NCBI GenBank assembly: GCA_001730095.1 | Contig: MDLF01000058.1 | Span: 1-64,000, forward strand | Direction of reading: 5' to 3' | Source: Rhodobacteraceae bacterium (ex Bugula neritina AB1) | GTDB taxonomy: Bacteria; Pseudomonadota; Alphaproteobacteria; Rhodobacterales; Rhodobacteraceae | DNA: 64,000 nucleotides | Shown: in pieces, positions 38,566 to 47,034 of the stretch | How the letters are laid out: each line of letters begins with the position of its first letter | How positions within the stretch are numbered: position 1 is the stretch's first letter | The notes under the pieces: model-generated | Told to the model about the DNA's origin: nothing | What the model saw: the letters and a program-made list of their open reading frames with translations, nothing else | The model's database searches: none | Translations under genes and position numbers: made by a program

Positions 38566-38606
38566 CACTGCCCGGCAGGGCATTGCGCAGCAATGTCCCG
38601 AGAGGG
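38566..38606 (-). repeat. Palindromic mini-insert B
   Basis: A 41-nt insert. Read on the minus strand: CCCTCTC, arms CATTGC / GCAATG around TGC with flanking GGGA / CCC, then CTGCCGGG. It interrupts tnpC between VHA and DGYSGF and is closely similar to copy X at 5163. Confidence 0.75.
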
Positions 38607-39005
38607 GGCATGCACCCAGCCTTTGTATCCCGAGAGGTGGCTGACAGGATGCTCGCCTTTGCGGTCGATGGTGAACTGGTACCAGGCACAGGGTGGCGAT
38701 TTCCCGGCCCAGGGCCGCTCATCGCGGGCATAGGTCCAGACACGCGCCGTCTTGGTCTTCTTCTGCCCAGGCGCCTGCATCTTGACCGGAGTATCATCAG
38801 CGAACAGGGCGCCGCCTTGCCGGACGATCCGTCCGATTGCATCCGCCAGAGGTTCCAGAAGCGCGGTCGAACGGCCCACCCAATCCGCCATGGTCGAGCG
38901 GTCCAATGGCGGGCAAGGTCTCATCCCTTTAGCATTCCCACCCCTATACCGGAGCCAAGGCCGAAGGTGAATCCTGAAGGCGCTCAATGCCTATATTTTA
39001 TTGAT

Positions 39006-39415
39006 CTATCCGACGCTCAGAGGTCGCCAGGTCTTTTGCGGCATCCGCCAGTCAATGCCCTCAAGCAGCATCGAAAGCTGCGCCGCCGTCACGCTGATCT
39101 TGCCGTCTTTCGCTGCGGGCCAGACAAACCGCCCTTTCTCCAGCCGCTTTGTGAACAGACAGGCTCCCTGGGCTCCGCCCGTTCGGCCCTCAAATCATCC
39201 CCCGGATGATCTGCCGCTGCACGGTCCGGGCTTCACTCCCACCAGATGATCTTCAGGAAATCCCCGCGCCGCCCGCGGAAAACGAACAGATGACCGGAAT
39301 AGGGATCTTCTGCCAATACCTTCTCCGCCTGCGCCGCCAGCGTGTTGAAACCTCGCCGCATGTCCGTGACACCCGCCGCCAGCCAGACGCGCGTATTGCT
39401 GGGAACTGGGATCAA
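39006..39415 (-). pseudogene. IS66 TnpB, interrupted
   Basis: [20 protein letters not shown] starts a normal IS66 Orf2, which runs to KIIWWE. Insert A of about 64 bp then brings in a stop and a frameshift. The remainder (QGACLFTKRLEKGRF, then MPQKTWRPLSVG) follows in another frame and ends at 39006. The start overlaps the tnpA stop by 4 bp, as in intact IS66 elements. Confidence 0.85.
39172..39235 (+). repeat. Palindromic mini-insert A, longest copy
   Basis: About 64 nt, with CCTCAA, arms ATCATCC / GGATGAT around CCC (39194-39200, 39204-39210) and CTGCCG directly after. Extra flanks on both sides make it longer than the other copies. It separates the two halves of tnpB. Confidence 0.65.
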
Positions 39416-39792
39416 GCCATTAACCCCTGTACCAAACCAATGATGGACCCAAGCGACATCGGCCCTTCGATCAACACGCGCCGCCCATCGGACAATGTAA
39501 TATCAACCTTGTTTGCGGTAAGTGCGGCGGCGGGCGTGGCAACAATATCCGGAACTGAATGGGAGGCTGCCGCCGACACATCCAATTCGATGAAAGACGC
39601 GTCCGTAGGCATCGCAAGATCTTCCGCATCCGGCGCAAATCGCGGGTCCTTCAACCAGTTGTGGATCACATTGGCATTGGCGCTATAGCGCCGCGCTATC
39701 TGTGCCACCGAGGCCCCTGGAAGAACGGCCTGCTGGCAGATCTCCCGCTTTTCCTCGTCAGACCACTTCCGACGCTTTTTGCGATTACTCAT
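39412..39792 (-). CDS. IS66 TnpA (Orf1)
   Basis: A 126-residue protein with N-terminal [20 protein letters not shown] and a helix-turn-helix ([21 protein letters not shown]), the DNA-binding Orf1 of IS66. The frame is intact, but the partner genes are not, so it is functionally orphaned. Confidence 0.85.
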   Translation of the reverse strand: MSNRKKRRKWSDEEKREICQQAVLPGASVAQIARRYSANANVIHNWLKDPRFAPDAEDLAMPTDASFIELDVSAAASHSVPDIVATPAAALTANKVDITLSDGRRVLIEGPMSLGSIIGLVQGLMA

Positions 39793-39801
39793 AACTGTCC
39801 C

Positions 39802-39833
39802 CTAAGTGTCCATTTAGCTAAGCGGACACTTAG
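39802..39833. repeat. Inverted repeat at the right end of the IS66 relic
   Basis: CTAAGTGTCC / GGACACTTAG, 10-bp perfect arms with a 12-bp spacer, just outside tnpA. It could be part of the element terminus or a promoter operator; no matching copy was found at the left end. Confidence 0.5.
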
Positions 39834-39879
39834 ATCACCCAGCAACGACGCGTGGGGTCGGGTTCATCGGGCGCTCACC

Positions 39880-40290
39880 GACGAGCTGAAGGCTTGACGC
39901 CTCCATCTGGTTGGTTTGCGGCTCCGATATCCCCGGCTCCAGTGTTAGAAGGTGTTTGCGGCTGATTTTCTCGGCCTCGGCCAGAACCTGCCGCCAGCGA
40001 TCTTTGCAGGAGGATTTGGCCTCCAACATGGTCAATCGAGCGTCCCCCGCGGTCGGGGCAGCCTGATAGGTCGCAAGGTCCGGAAACAGGAAGTCCGGCT
40101 TGTGATTGTGTTCTGTCACTGCACCGCGCACATGCCGGATGTCATGCGCCATGAATACGCCGCCAGATGGTTTTCCAGAGAGTGGCCCATCCGGGATTTC
40201 CGCCGGTTCTGAACACTCAAAGAGAAGCTGATGAAACCGTCCACGCGCAGCATCTGGATCGTCTTGGCTGCGGAAGATAGGAAATTCAAA
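39880..40290 (-). pseudogene. EcoRII-type restriction endonuclease, C-terminal domain relic
   Basis: The first piece (MLRVDGFISFSLSVQNRRKS, then MGHSLENHLAA) and the second (FMAHDIRHVRGAVTEHNHKP, then LTMLEAKSSCKDRWRQVLAE) join across a one-base deletion near 40155. The EcoRII-C nuclease residues are recognisable: Asp of KPDF, and two Lys four apart in AKSSCKDRW. It ends at LQLV, where IS66-flanking DNA begins, and the N-terminus is missing. No cognate cytosine methylase is in the window. Confidence 0.8.
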
Positions 40291-40373
40291 TGTCAGGATA
40301 ACCCCGGCTTTTGCTAGGAGCAGGAAACGAGATCCGGACGGTTCCCGGGATGCAGCAAACAGAGGTGGGCGGG

Positions 40374-41981
40374 ATGCGGGCTCCGATACCAGCTAATAGA
40401 CCGGTTCAGCAGCCAATCAATGGCGCAACGGCGGACAATGCGCAGAGGTGGCCTGAATCCAAGGCCGCCCGCTCTGCCGCGGCCAAAGCAGACAAAACCA
40501 CCGCCGGCGGGCCGCGGGGCGCTGCCTCCAAGGCGGTATGGAAGGAAGCGGGGGCCGCCGCGGCTGCGGAAAAAAACGGACCTTTGCCGCGTGACGCGGA
40601 AATCTCCCGTATTTCCTTCCTTGATGCCAGCGGCCGAAGCCATAAGGCGGATGTGAAACCGACCGGCCAGCGCCATCTGGGACGCGAAAGCATCTATGCG
40701 GAAATCGACCTGAATGGCCAGCCCACCGGCCGCACTTTCACACAGGACGGGGAAACGGACGAATTCATCTTGTTGCATGCGGAGCGCAACAAACCGGCAA
40801 CAGCCAGGCCGGCAGCTGCCCGGTCCGATGACAAAACGCCGTCACCAGCGGGCCAAAACCCGCAAGCCACCTCCGCTGGTGCCCGTCCCAGGGCCGCACA
40901 TGCAGCGGCGGAGGGGGGCCGGGAGAGCGAGGTTTTTCTGCAAGGTCTCTTGGCGGAAGTGAAAAAGAACCCGGCGCTCCTGGGCGCAAAGGGGTTTACG
41001 TCGCGGTCAGTTGCCGACAGGCAGGGTGTGAACTTTTCGCAGCTGCCGGATGCTGCGAAATTTCGCGTCATGGCCGAACTCATGAAGGGAGCCAGCACGG
41101 AGATTCCAAGGAAAACGTCTCACAAAATCGCCGAGCAGCTGACCGCACGCGATCCGCAGCTTGGCCGTTTTCTGAACAGCACTTACACTGTCAAGGGCAA
41201 GGAATTTCAATACCGCTCTAAGCTGACGGATGAAAAAACTCCCAAAGACAAAATCAGCGTGCTTGAACGGGTCTGCAAAAGCCGCATGAACAAAGTGCTG
41301 AGTTTTGCCGAGTGCACCGGTGCTGCCATGTATGCGGCCGGCTATATCTCGCGGCCGATCAACGAGGCGCTTCGTGCCGGAGATAAATCCCATCCCGCAC
41401 AGGATCTGGCTAAGGTAGTTCGCGGCGCGGCGCATAAGCTCCATCATTCCAGAACCGCGGCCGCCAACCAGCTGAGGTTTTCAGACATGTCGCCCTATAA
41501 CGGGGCCTACCGGTACATTCAGCCGCCTGCCGCAGCCAACGGGCAGCCGCAGAATTCCAAGGAGTTTGTTCTGGAAAAAATCGGCAAGCCCGGGGATATC
41601 ATCACCGATCCCTCGATCGTGAGTACCTCCATGTCGTTCACTGCAGCCAGCCACCGGCTGATAACTGGTGTTGCTGGAGGGACGCCAAAGGTCTGTGTTC
41701 TGTACAATCAGCCGCAGTCCATCATCCCGCTGGTGGACAAGATGGAGCCGGAATCAAGTTATAAGAACCGTAAGGGCATTGAGCCCAACGGATTGGGGCA
41801 TTGCACGGCTTATGCCGAGGCGATCATCGCTCCCGGCAGCCATTTCCGGGTTGCAGATGTGTCCTATGATGCAAGGCCGAAGTTCACGACGGTGATCCTG
41901 GAGCAAATTCCCGCAAGCGTGGTGGAAGCGGAAGATGACCAGGCGCTGGTAAGCCGCCTTGTCGACTATGATTTAGGGTGA
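40374..41981 (+). CDS. Putative ADP-ribosyltransferase-fold toxin or effector
   Basis: A 535-residue protein (start at 40374 after AGAGG; 40350 and 40311 also possible). Residues 1-190 are low-complexity, rich in Ala, Pro, Lys and Gly, as in secreted effectors. The last about 230 residues follow the exotoxin ART layout: YISRPINEALRAG (helix before strand 1), R380 in AYRYIQ, S417-T-S419 after GDIITDPSIV, and E482 in YAEAIIAPGSHFRV. The residue two before E482 is Tyr rather than the usual Glu or Gln. No signal peptide and no adjacent immunity gene; it is flanked by phage-defence and IS debris. Target unknown. Confidence 0.6.
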   Translation: MRAPIPANRPVQQPINGATADNAQRWPESKAARSAAAKADKTTAGGPRGAASKAVWKEAGAAAAAEKNGPLPRDAEISRISFLDASGRSHKADVKPTGQRHLGRESIYAEIDLNGQPTGRTFTQDGETDEFILLHAERNKPATARPAAARSDDKTPSPAGQNPQATSAGARPRAAHAAAEGGRESEVFLQGLLAEVKKNPALLGAKGFTSRSVADRQGVNFSQLPDAAKFRVMAELMKGASTEIPRKTSHKIAEQLTARDPQLGRFLNSTYTVKGKEFQYRSKLTDEKTPKDKISVLERVCKSRMNKVLSFAECTGAAMYAAGYISRPINEALRAGDKSHPAQDLAKVVRGAAHKLHHSRTAAANQLRFSDMSPYNGAYRYIQPPAAANGQPQNSKEFVLEKIGKPGDIITDPSIVSTSMSFTAASHRLITGVAGGTPKVCVLYNQPQSIIPLVDKMEPESSYKNRKGIEPNGLGHCTAYAEAIIAPGSHFRVADVSYDARPKFTTVILEQIPASVVEAEDDQALVSRLVDYDLG

Positions 41982-42959
41982 CCCGTAGGTTCAGGCCGGG
42001 CAGGCTTCGGGACCGTAACACGTGCACCGGCCTGTTCCGGCAGGCAAAGGTATCGGGAAAGCCGAATTGCCCATAGGCAGCCGTCATTGAATAGCGGCTC
42101 AGAGAGCGCACAGTCCTGAGTGCTTCTTCCTTTTGCTGCCTTGATGTGCAGGCCACGCTTCCCTGGCGCAGACCCAGCGTTTTTCATGCGCTCAATCATC
42201 CGGACTGAACCACATTACGTGCGAATGAGGACATTACCCTGACGGCGTACAATACTCGGCCTTATACTGGTTAAGAAGCGCCAGAAGACGGCGGGGCTGT
42301 TCTTCGTTCGAGACGGGCTCGATCATCCCGACTTGGGCGCGAGATCATCGACGTTTCCGGCTCAGATTTTTTGAGACTCAAAGTGGCCACCGGCTCACAA
42401 TAATTGCGACTGGGCTCAGATTATCTGAGACGGGCTCACGTCGCTGAGACTGAGCATATCACACTGGGTTTGTGGCCCGAGAACGACCGTTCGCACTGTC
42501 AGGCCCGAGCTGGTAAGATGCGGGACAAACCGGACTTCCGCTGCAGAAGCGAGAAGCCGGTTCCCATCGAGTTCTCGTCGGTCGCGAGGCGCAGGAAGCG
42601 GACGGCGTCAGAGAGCGACTTAACCGAAAGCACGACTGAGCGAACGGCCCAAGGCAGATAGCTGGCCAGTTGGACAGGAAACGCCGAAGCGGCCGTTCAA
42701 AAATCACTCCGCGAGTGGCGTCGGCTAGCCCAGAAGCAGACACGATCCTAGTCGTAGCTTGATCTCAATTTCCATGGTCAGGTAGTAGGGACGGCGAAAT
42801 TGCCTCTCCTCGTAAGGGCATGTATTTCTTCTCGGAAGTTCCAGTGGGAGGTAGACTTGCCAAATGTTCCAAAATTGCCTTCTACTGCGCTTTCTGCAAG
42901 ATCGCCGTGGTGCCATCCAAAGGCATTGAAATTATTTGGACCGTTTTGAGGAGTGTTTC
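41982..42959. other. Gene-poor stretch between the ART-like gene and the Abi relic
   Basis: Open frames here are short and have no recognisable family. The only structured part is the array of GGCTCA...GAC repeats at 42317-42451. The rest looks like decayed mobile DNA. Confidence 0.5.
42317..42451 (+). repeat. Array of GGCTCA-N-GAC repeats, IS21-type terminus
   Basis: Units at 42317-42333, 42360-42378, 42393-42411, 42414-42432 and 42434-42451: each begins GGCTC, ends GAC and is 17-19 nt (for example GGCTCAGATTATCTGAGAC). The last four are spaced 20-33 nt. Multiple short terminal repeats of this look are the transposase-binding sites of IS21-like elements; no transposase gene remains. Confidence 0.55.
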
Positions 42960-43668
42960 TTGAAAAACCAGAAAATCCCGGACCATATCGCGGATGATGA
43001 CGGCCTATTTGGACGTTTCAAGATCGCACTTTCCGAAGCACTTGCAGTCAGTATGGATGAGAGCGAGTGGAAGAAATTCGCGGTTCGTTACGGTCTCCGG
43101 GACAGGATCATCGGACATGAAAGGTTCATCCGAAGCCTACAGTGGGGCGATGCGGATCACGAAGGTCATGTTCTGGATTTGATTGAGCAGCTGTCATACT
43201 CGAATGTCCCTGCTTTCCTTGACCTGGTCGAAAGGCCAAACGTGAGACGGGCCCTTAAGAGGAAGGATCCGGAGATCTTCGATATCTGGCAGCATGATGT
43301 CGACCCGGTCGTCACCGCTCTCTCCCATAGTTTGGGAGAGGTCGCAGCTGTCAGCTCAGTGATCGACCTAAAGACGCATATCGAGCGGATCGAGAAGGCA
43401 CTGCCCGATGATCCCTACCTCGCGGTAGGGGCGACCAAGGATCTCCTCGAAGCGGCCATGCGGACGATCCTGACGAACCGGGGCCATACGGATGTTCGGA
43501 AACTTCATTTTCCGGAGCTCACCTCTACCTGCTTCAACGAACTGGGGCTTAGCCTTCAGACCCCTCCTGCAAGCAAGGGAGAGGGTCATATCCGGAAAAT
43601 ATCCAGCAATGCTAGGAAGATGATCGAGACCGCGAACGAGTTGCGGAACCTGACCGGTACCGGCCACT
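42960..43668 (+). pseudogene. Abortive-infection (Abi C-terminal domain) gene, 3' truncated
   Basis: The TTG start at 42960 follows GAGGAG. The encoded protein reaches DPYLAVGATKDLLEAAMRTI and ends at MIETANELRNLTGTGH, all typical of the Abi-C domain, where a GRT-type ending should follow. After GTGHC the frame runs into IS-derived DNA and stops at 43829 without homology. The junction with the IS66 passenger lies at about 43668-43676. Members abort phage infection; this copy should be inactive. Confidence 0.7.
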
Positions 43669-44148
43669 GCTGTACCCGGTTTTCAGATCTGCATGTTCGG
43701 GGTGCTTCGGATCGCTCATGGCTTCGAGGAACTCTTCGTAACCGGGTGCGCCGCCAACGTCCTCTGGCGGACAGCGGCCTGCGATATTTGTCAGACGCGG
43801 ATAGAGTTCGCCGGGAATGGGGTCACTGATTTTGCCGATCTTGATGGTGTGGTCCCAACTGTCGCCGAAGTCGTAGAGATAGTTGATCGTGCGAGCGCCA
43901 GTGTCTTCGATGACCTCGGCCAAGGTGGTCTTGTTGGCGGGCAGATCATCACCGCCGAAGTCCGGGTCTGGCAGCCCCCATGTCGCGCCGCCCGCCTCGA
44001 ACATGTAGAGATGTGAGTTGGTCCAGCCCATGGCGGCCTGGATGGTCAGGTGCAGGCGGTCCAGACGAATGTCGACAGGCACCTGCAAGGTGCGCATGAC
44101 AGCGGGTTCGATATATTCAATCGTGATCTTCAATTCGATGATGCTCAT
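43612..44148 (-). pseudogene. IS66 passenger gene of the pRiA4b ORF-3 family, truncated
   Basis: The first about 157 residues form a PF07929-type domain: TIEYIEPAVMRTLQVP, HLTIQAAMGW, YLYDFGDSWDHTI and RCPPEDVGGAPGYEEFLEAM. After HPEHADLK the expected C-terminal helices are replaced by a Ser/Arg-rich tail read from the Abi relic. The start overlaps the tnpC stop by about 32 bp, so it was co-transcribed with the transposase. Confidence 0.75.
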
Positions 44149-45298
44149 GGCTCTGCCCCCCAGTCAATCCTTTGTAATTCCAAGGCAAGAGGGCGTCGAT
44201 ATCAGATTGCTTGTGGTCTTGCGCGATGGCGGTGAGTGTCGCGGTCAACCAGGCGTGAGGATCGGCACCGTTGAGTTTGCAGGTCTCGATCAGTGACGCG
44301 ATCATGGCCCATTTCTGCGCGCCCGCATCGTGACCGGCAAAGAGCGCGCTCTTGCGGCTGAGGGCAATCGGGCGGATTCTCCGCTCCACGGCGTTGCTGT
44401 CCATCTCGATCCGGCCATCTTTGAGGAACAGGATCAGACCGGCCCGGTATTTGGCGATGTATTTCAGGGCCTCACCGATTGGGGATTTGGCCGACAGGCG
44501 GGCGCGGCTGGCCGTGAGCCAGCCCTCAAATGCCTCGATGATCGGCTTTGAGCGTTCCTGCCGTGCTGCACGGCGCGCGTTTGGGCTCAGGCCACGGATG
44601 TCCTTTTCAATGCGATAGAGCTTGCCGATCTGCTTGAGCCCCTCATCGGCAATTGGCGTTGGACCGGTCTGAGACACCTCGTGCAGTTTGCGGCGTGCAT
44701 GTGCCCAGCAATCAGCAAGCTGTACGTCCTGGGCCGATCGTTCCAGCAGTCGGTTGTAGCCTGCAGAGCCATCGACCTGCAGGATGCCATCAAAACCATC
44801 CAGGATTTTCTCAGCATATTGGCCAGAACGCCCCGGCGCATAGGTGCAGGCCACACCGGGTGGTTCCGGCCCGTTCCAGGCGCGATCATCACGCTCCAAG
44901 GCCCAGAAGTATCCCATCTTCGTTTTGCGCCTCCCGGGGTCGAGCACCGGCGCGGTGGTCTCAGCCATGAAGAGCTTGGTCGACCGTTTCAGGTTTGCTA
45001 ACAGCGCGTCATAGACAGGCATGAGCTCAAAAGCGGCCCGGCCAACCCAGGTGGCCAGCGTCGCACGATCAAATTCGATGCCCTGGCGGCTGTAAATCTG
45101 GGCCTGCCGGTACAGGGGCAGATGATCAGCGTAGTTGCTGACAACCACATGCGCCAGTGTCGCCTCGGTCGGCATCCCGCCGGGGATCAGATGCGCAGGT
45201 GCAGGCGCTTGCACGAGGCCGCTCTCACAGGAGCGGCAGGCATAACGCGGGCGGCGCGTGACAATCACGATCCGCACCCGGTTCGACAGAAAGATCAT
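44117..45298 (-). pseudogene. IS66 TnpC fused to the first codons of TnpB by deletion
   Basis: A 393-residue open frame. Its first about 10 residues (MIFLSNRVRI) are the usual start of TnpB; from VTRRPRYACRSCE onward it is TnpC, missing about 150 N-terminal residues. The catalytic core and C-terminus (RKSALFAGHDAGAQKWAMIA) look intact. The fusion removes most of tnpB and the tnpC N-terminal domain, so transposition activity is doubtful. Confidence 0.8.
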
Positions 45299-45470
45299 GG
45301 CGCGCCAAGCGCGCGTACGATCGCAGCAACCCGCGCCGCCGGTGTTGTCGCGTCCAGCCGGATGACAGCGTCAACGGATATGATCTCAATCGGTGGTGCG
45401 GTGGCATCCTGAGGTTCGGCGCCAGGAGCTTCGATCACCACCGGCGCAAACTCGGCCTTCGTCGGGAAAA
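45295..45470 (-). pseudogene. IS66 TnpA, C-terminal fragment
   Basis: The frame reads FAPVVIEAPGAEPQDATAPP, then SVDAVIRLDATTPAARVAAI and ends RALGAP, a TnpA tail, with an ATGA overlap to the tnpB::tnpC fusion. Its N-terminal part is lost at the junction with the IS3 relic, where GAAAACAG and CTGTTTTC form an 8-bp inverted repeat. Confidence 0.65.
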
Positions 45471-45499
45471 CAGCCCCTCAGACTGTTTTCTGATCCTCT

Positions 45500-45738
45500 T
45501 CAGTTTAACACCTCCCTCTCCTCCCGCAGAATACGGTTCTCTTTGCGCAAGCACGCATTGTCGCGGCGCAGTTCCGCGTCCTCGGCTGCAGCCGGATCGG
45601 TCGAATAACTCCGCATTCACTTGCCCAAAGTCGAAAATCCGAACCGAGGTCTGAGGCCACTTGCGGCCGGGTCAGGCCACTGTGCGTCGCGATCCGAACC
45701 GCTTCGCGTCTGAAATCTTCACCAGGTTTGGGTGCCAT
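45500..45738 (-). pseudogene. IS3-family OrfA relic
   Basis: MAPKPGEDFRREAVRIATHS is a typical OrfA start. After about 30 residues the frame changes, and the other frame gives GFSTLGK, a stop where Trp is expected, then DAELRRDNACLRKENRILRE, the leucine zipper of OrfA. A frameshift plus a nonsense codon make it inactive; orfB is absent. Confidence 0.75.
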
Positions 45739-45936
45739 ATCCGATCTCCTCTATGGCGAGCATTGTTCGCAGAAAACCGGAACGGTAGTGAAGCTGGTCC
45801 GCGTTGCTCTCGGTAAACCTGTCACACTGCCCGTAGCGTAAATCAGCCCCAGGAAAGGCCCCCTGCGGTCAGATCCGAATTCCTGCATCAGTGCCGCTGA
45901 AAACCTCATCACTTGACTCAAGGTTAGCGCCTCCTT

Positions 45937-45960
45937 AAACAAACACTTGTTTTTCTAAGA
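45937..45960. promoter_or_regulatory. Candidate operator in front of the TetR gene
   Basis: Inverted repeat AAACAA-ACAC-TTGTTT followed by TTTCTAAGAG, 31 bp before the TetR start. It partly resembles the sites at 53369 and 55943, which supports autoregulation. Confidence 0.45.
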
Positions 45961-45983
45961 GATCGACACAGGACAAGAGCGCA

Positions 45984-46610
45984 ATGAAATCTAATTTGCA
46001 AAGGTCAAACAATCGAAACGACTTGCTGCTTGACGCGGCAGCGGAGCTGTTTGCCACGCAGGGATTTCGCAGCACAACCATACGCGACATTGCCAAAGCC
46101 TCAGGAATGCTGCCTGGCTCGGTCTATTATCACTACGCCTCCAAGGAGGAATTGCTGCTTGCCGTTTACGACACCGGCGTTGCGCAGATCGTCGCGGCCT
46201 TTGAAGCGGCCGTCTCGCGGACCAATCACCCATGGGAACGCCTGAGCATCGCGATATCGACCCATGTCGAGGCGATTACGCAGGACAGTCACTATATGCG
46301 CGTGATCAATCGGGTCTTGCCCGAACATATCCCTGATCAACTGGGAGCACTGACGGAAATGCGGGCAAAATACGAGGCGTGCTTTCAGAGGCTCATCGAA
46401 GACCTGCCCGTCAACGCATCGGTCAACCGCTCTCTGCTCCGGCTGATGGTTCTTGGGGCGCTCAATCATACGCAATTCTGGTTTGACCCCAAGGGTGAGC
46501 TGACACCCGCCGAAGTCGGTGAGGCCTTTACCGGTTTCCTGGTCGAGTCCATAGCGACAGACCAAACCGCAGAAAAAACATCCGAAAAGGGAGACAGCCA
46601 TGCAAGCTGA
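45984..46610 (+). CDS. TetR/AcrR-family regulator of the B12-mutase cluster
   Basis: A 208-residue repressor with N-terminal helix-turn-helix (DAAAELFATQGFRSTTIRDI, then SVYYHYASKEELL) and a helical ligand domain. It overlaps the mutase small-subunit gene by 11 bp, so regulator and mutase are one transcript. The ligand is probably an acyl-CoA of the pathway, as for other TetR regulators of beta-oxidation genes (inference). Confidence 0.88.
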   Translation: MKSNLQRSNNRNDLLLDAAAELFATQGFRSTTIRDIAKASGMLPGSVYYHYASKEELLLAVYDTGVAQIVAAFEAAVSRTNHPWERLSIAISTHVEAITQDSHYMRVINRVLPEHIPDQLGALTEMRAKYEACFQRLIEDLPVNASVNRSLLRLMVLGALNHTQFWFDPKGELTPAEVGEAFTGFLVESIATDQTAEKTSEKGDSHAS

Positions 46611-47034
46611 ACAGCTACGTGTTCTGGTGACCAAGATCGGCTTTGATGGCCACGACCGTGGCAGCCGTGTGGTGGCTGCATATCTACGGGATGCCGGGAT
46701 GGAGGTGATCTATACACCGCCCTGGCAGCAAGTGGGCGCTGTCGTTTCCCTCGCGATTCAGGAAGATGTCGATGTGATCGGTATATCCAGTCTTGCCACT
46801 GACCATCTGATCATCCCTGACCTTATGGAAGCCCTCCGCGCGGCAGACCTTGGTCATGTCGGCGTCGTCGTTGGCGGCATCGTGCCCGAAATCGAATGCC
46901 AGGCCCTTAGGGATGCGGGCGTCGCACTGATCTTTGGTCCGGGCGCGTCGCGTGAAGACATCGTCAGTCAGGTCGCAAAGCTGGGCACGGACGGCCGCAA
47001 GACCAAACTTACATCGGGGGAATTTGCAGTATGA
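46600..47034 (+). CDS. Coenzyme-B12-binding subunit of an acyl-CoA mutase
   Basis: A 144-residue Rossmann-like cobalamin domain with the base-on signature DGHDRG (D16-H18-G21), SSLATDH and VVVGGIVP. It is the separate small subunit found in ethylmalonyl-like, isobutyryl- and 2-hydroxyisobutyryl-CoA mutases. GGGAGAC precedes the start. It overlaps the large-subunit gene by ATGA. Confidence 0.92.
   Translation: MQAEQLRVLVTKIGFDGHDRGSRVVAAYLRDAGMEVIYTPPWQQVGAVVSLAIQEDVDVIGISSLATDHLIIPDLMEALRAADLGHVGVVVGGIVPEIECQALRDAGVALIFGPGASREDIVSQVAKLGTDGRKTKLTSGEFAV

Larger units (their letters stand above)
38036..38908 (-). pseudogene. IS66 transposase TnpC, central piece with four small insertions
   Basis: The frame opens at LDRSTMADWVGRSTALLEP (N-terminal half missing) and runs to LELDNNSAERTIR. 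Four palindromic inserts B, C, D and E interrupt it after VHA, GEMA, RRKFV and AIHY. Removing each restores the family sequence, so the inserts entered a once-normal transposase gene. It is truncated at Gly by the recombinase element. Confidence 0.85.
35272..39833 (-). mobile_element. Degenerate IS66-family element, split by a recombinase element
   Basis: In minus orientation: tnpA (39792-39412), tnpB (39415-39006, interrupted), tnpC lacking its N-terminal half (38908-38036), then after a 2.57-kb insertion the tnpC C-terminus (35469-35272). The right end shows an inverted repeat at 39802-39833. Two further lesions are a stop codon in the C-terminal piece and five small palindromic insertions. 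Confidence 0.8.

Noticed and set aside
41966-42199. Minus-strand 77-residue frame after the ART-like gene as an immunity protein
   Set aside because: Composition is poor, no ribosome-binding site, and it overlaps the end of the ART-like gene; nothing supports a protein.
42317-42451. CRISPR array
   Set aside because: Units are short, diverged and spaced by only 2-26 bp, with no cas genes; a transposase-binding array fits better.
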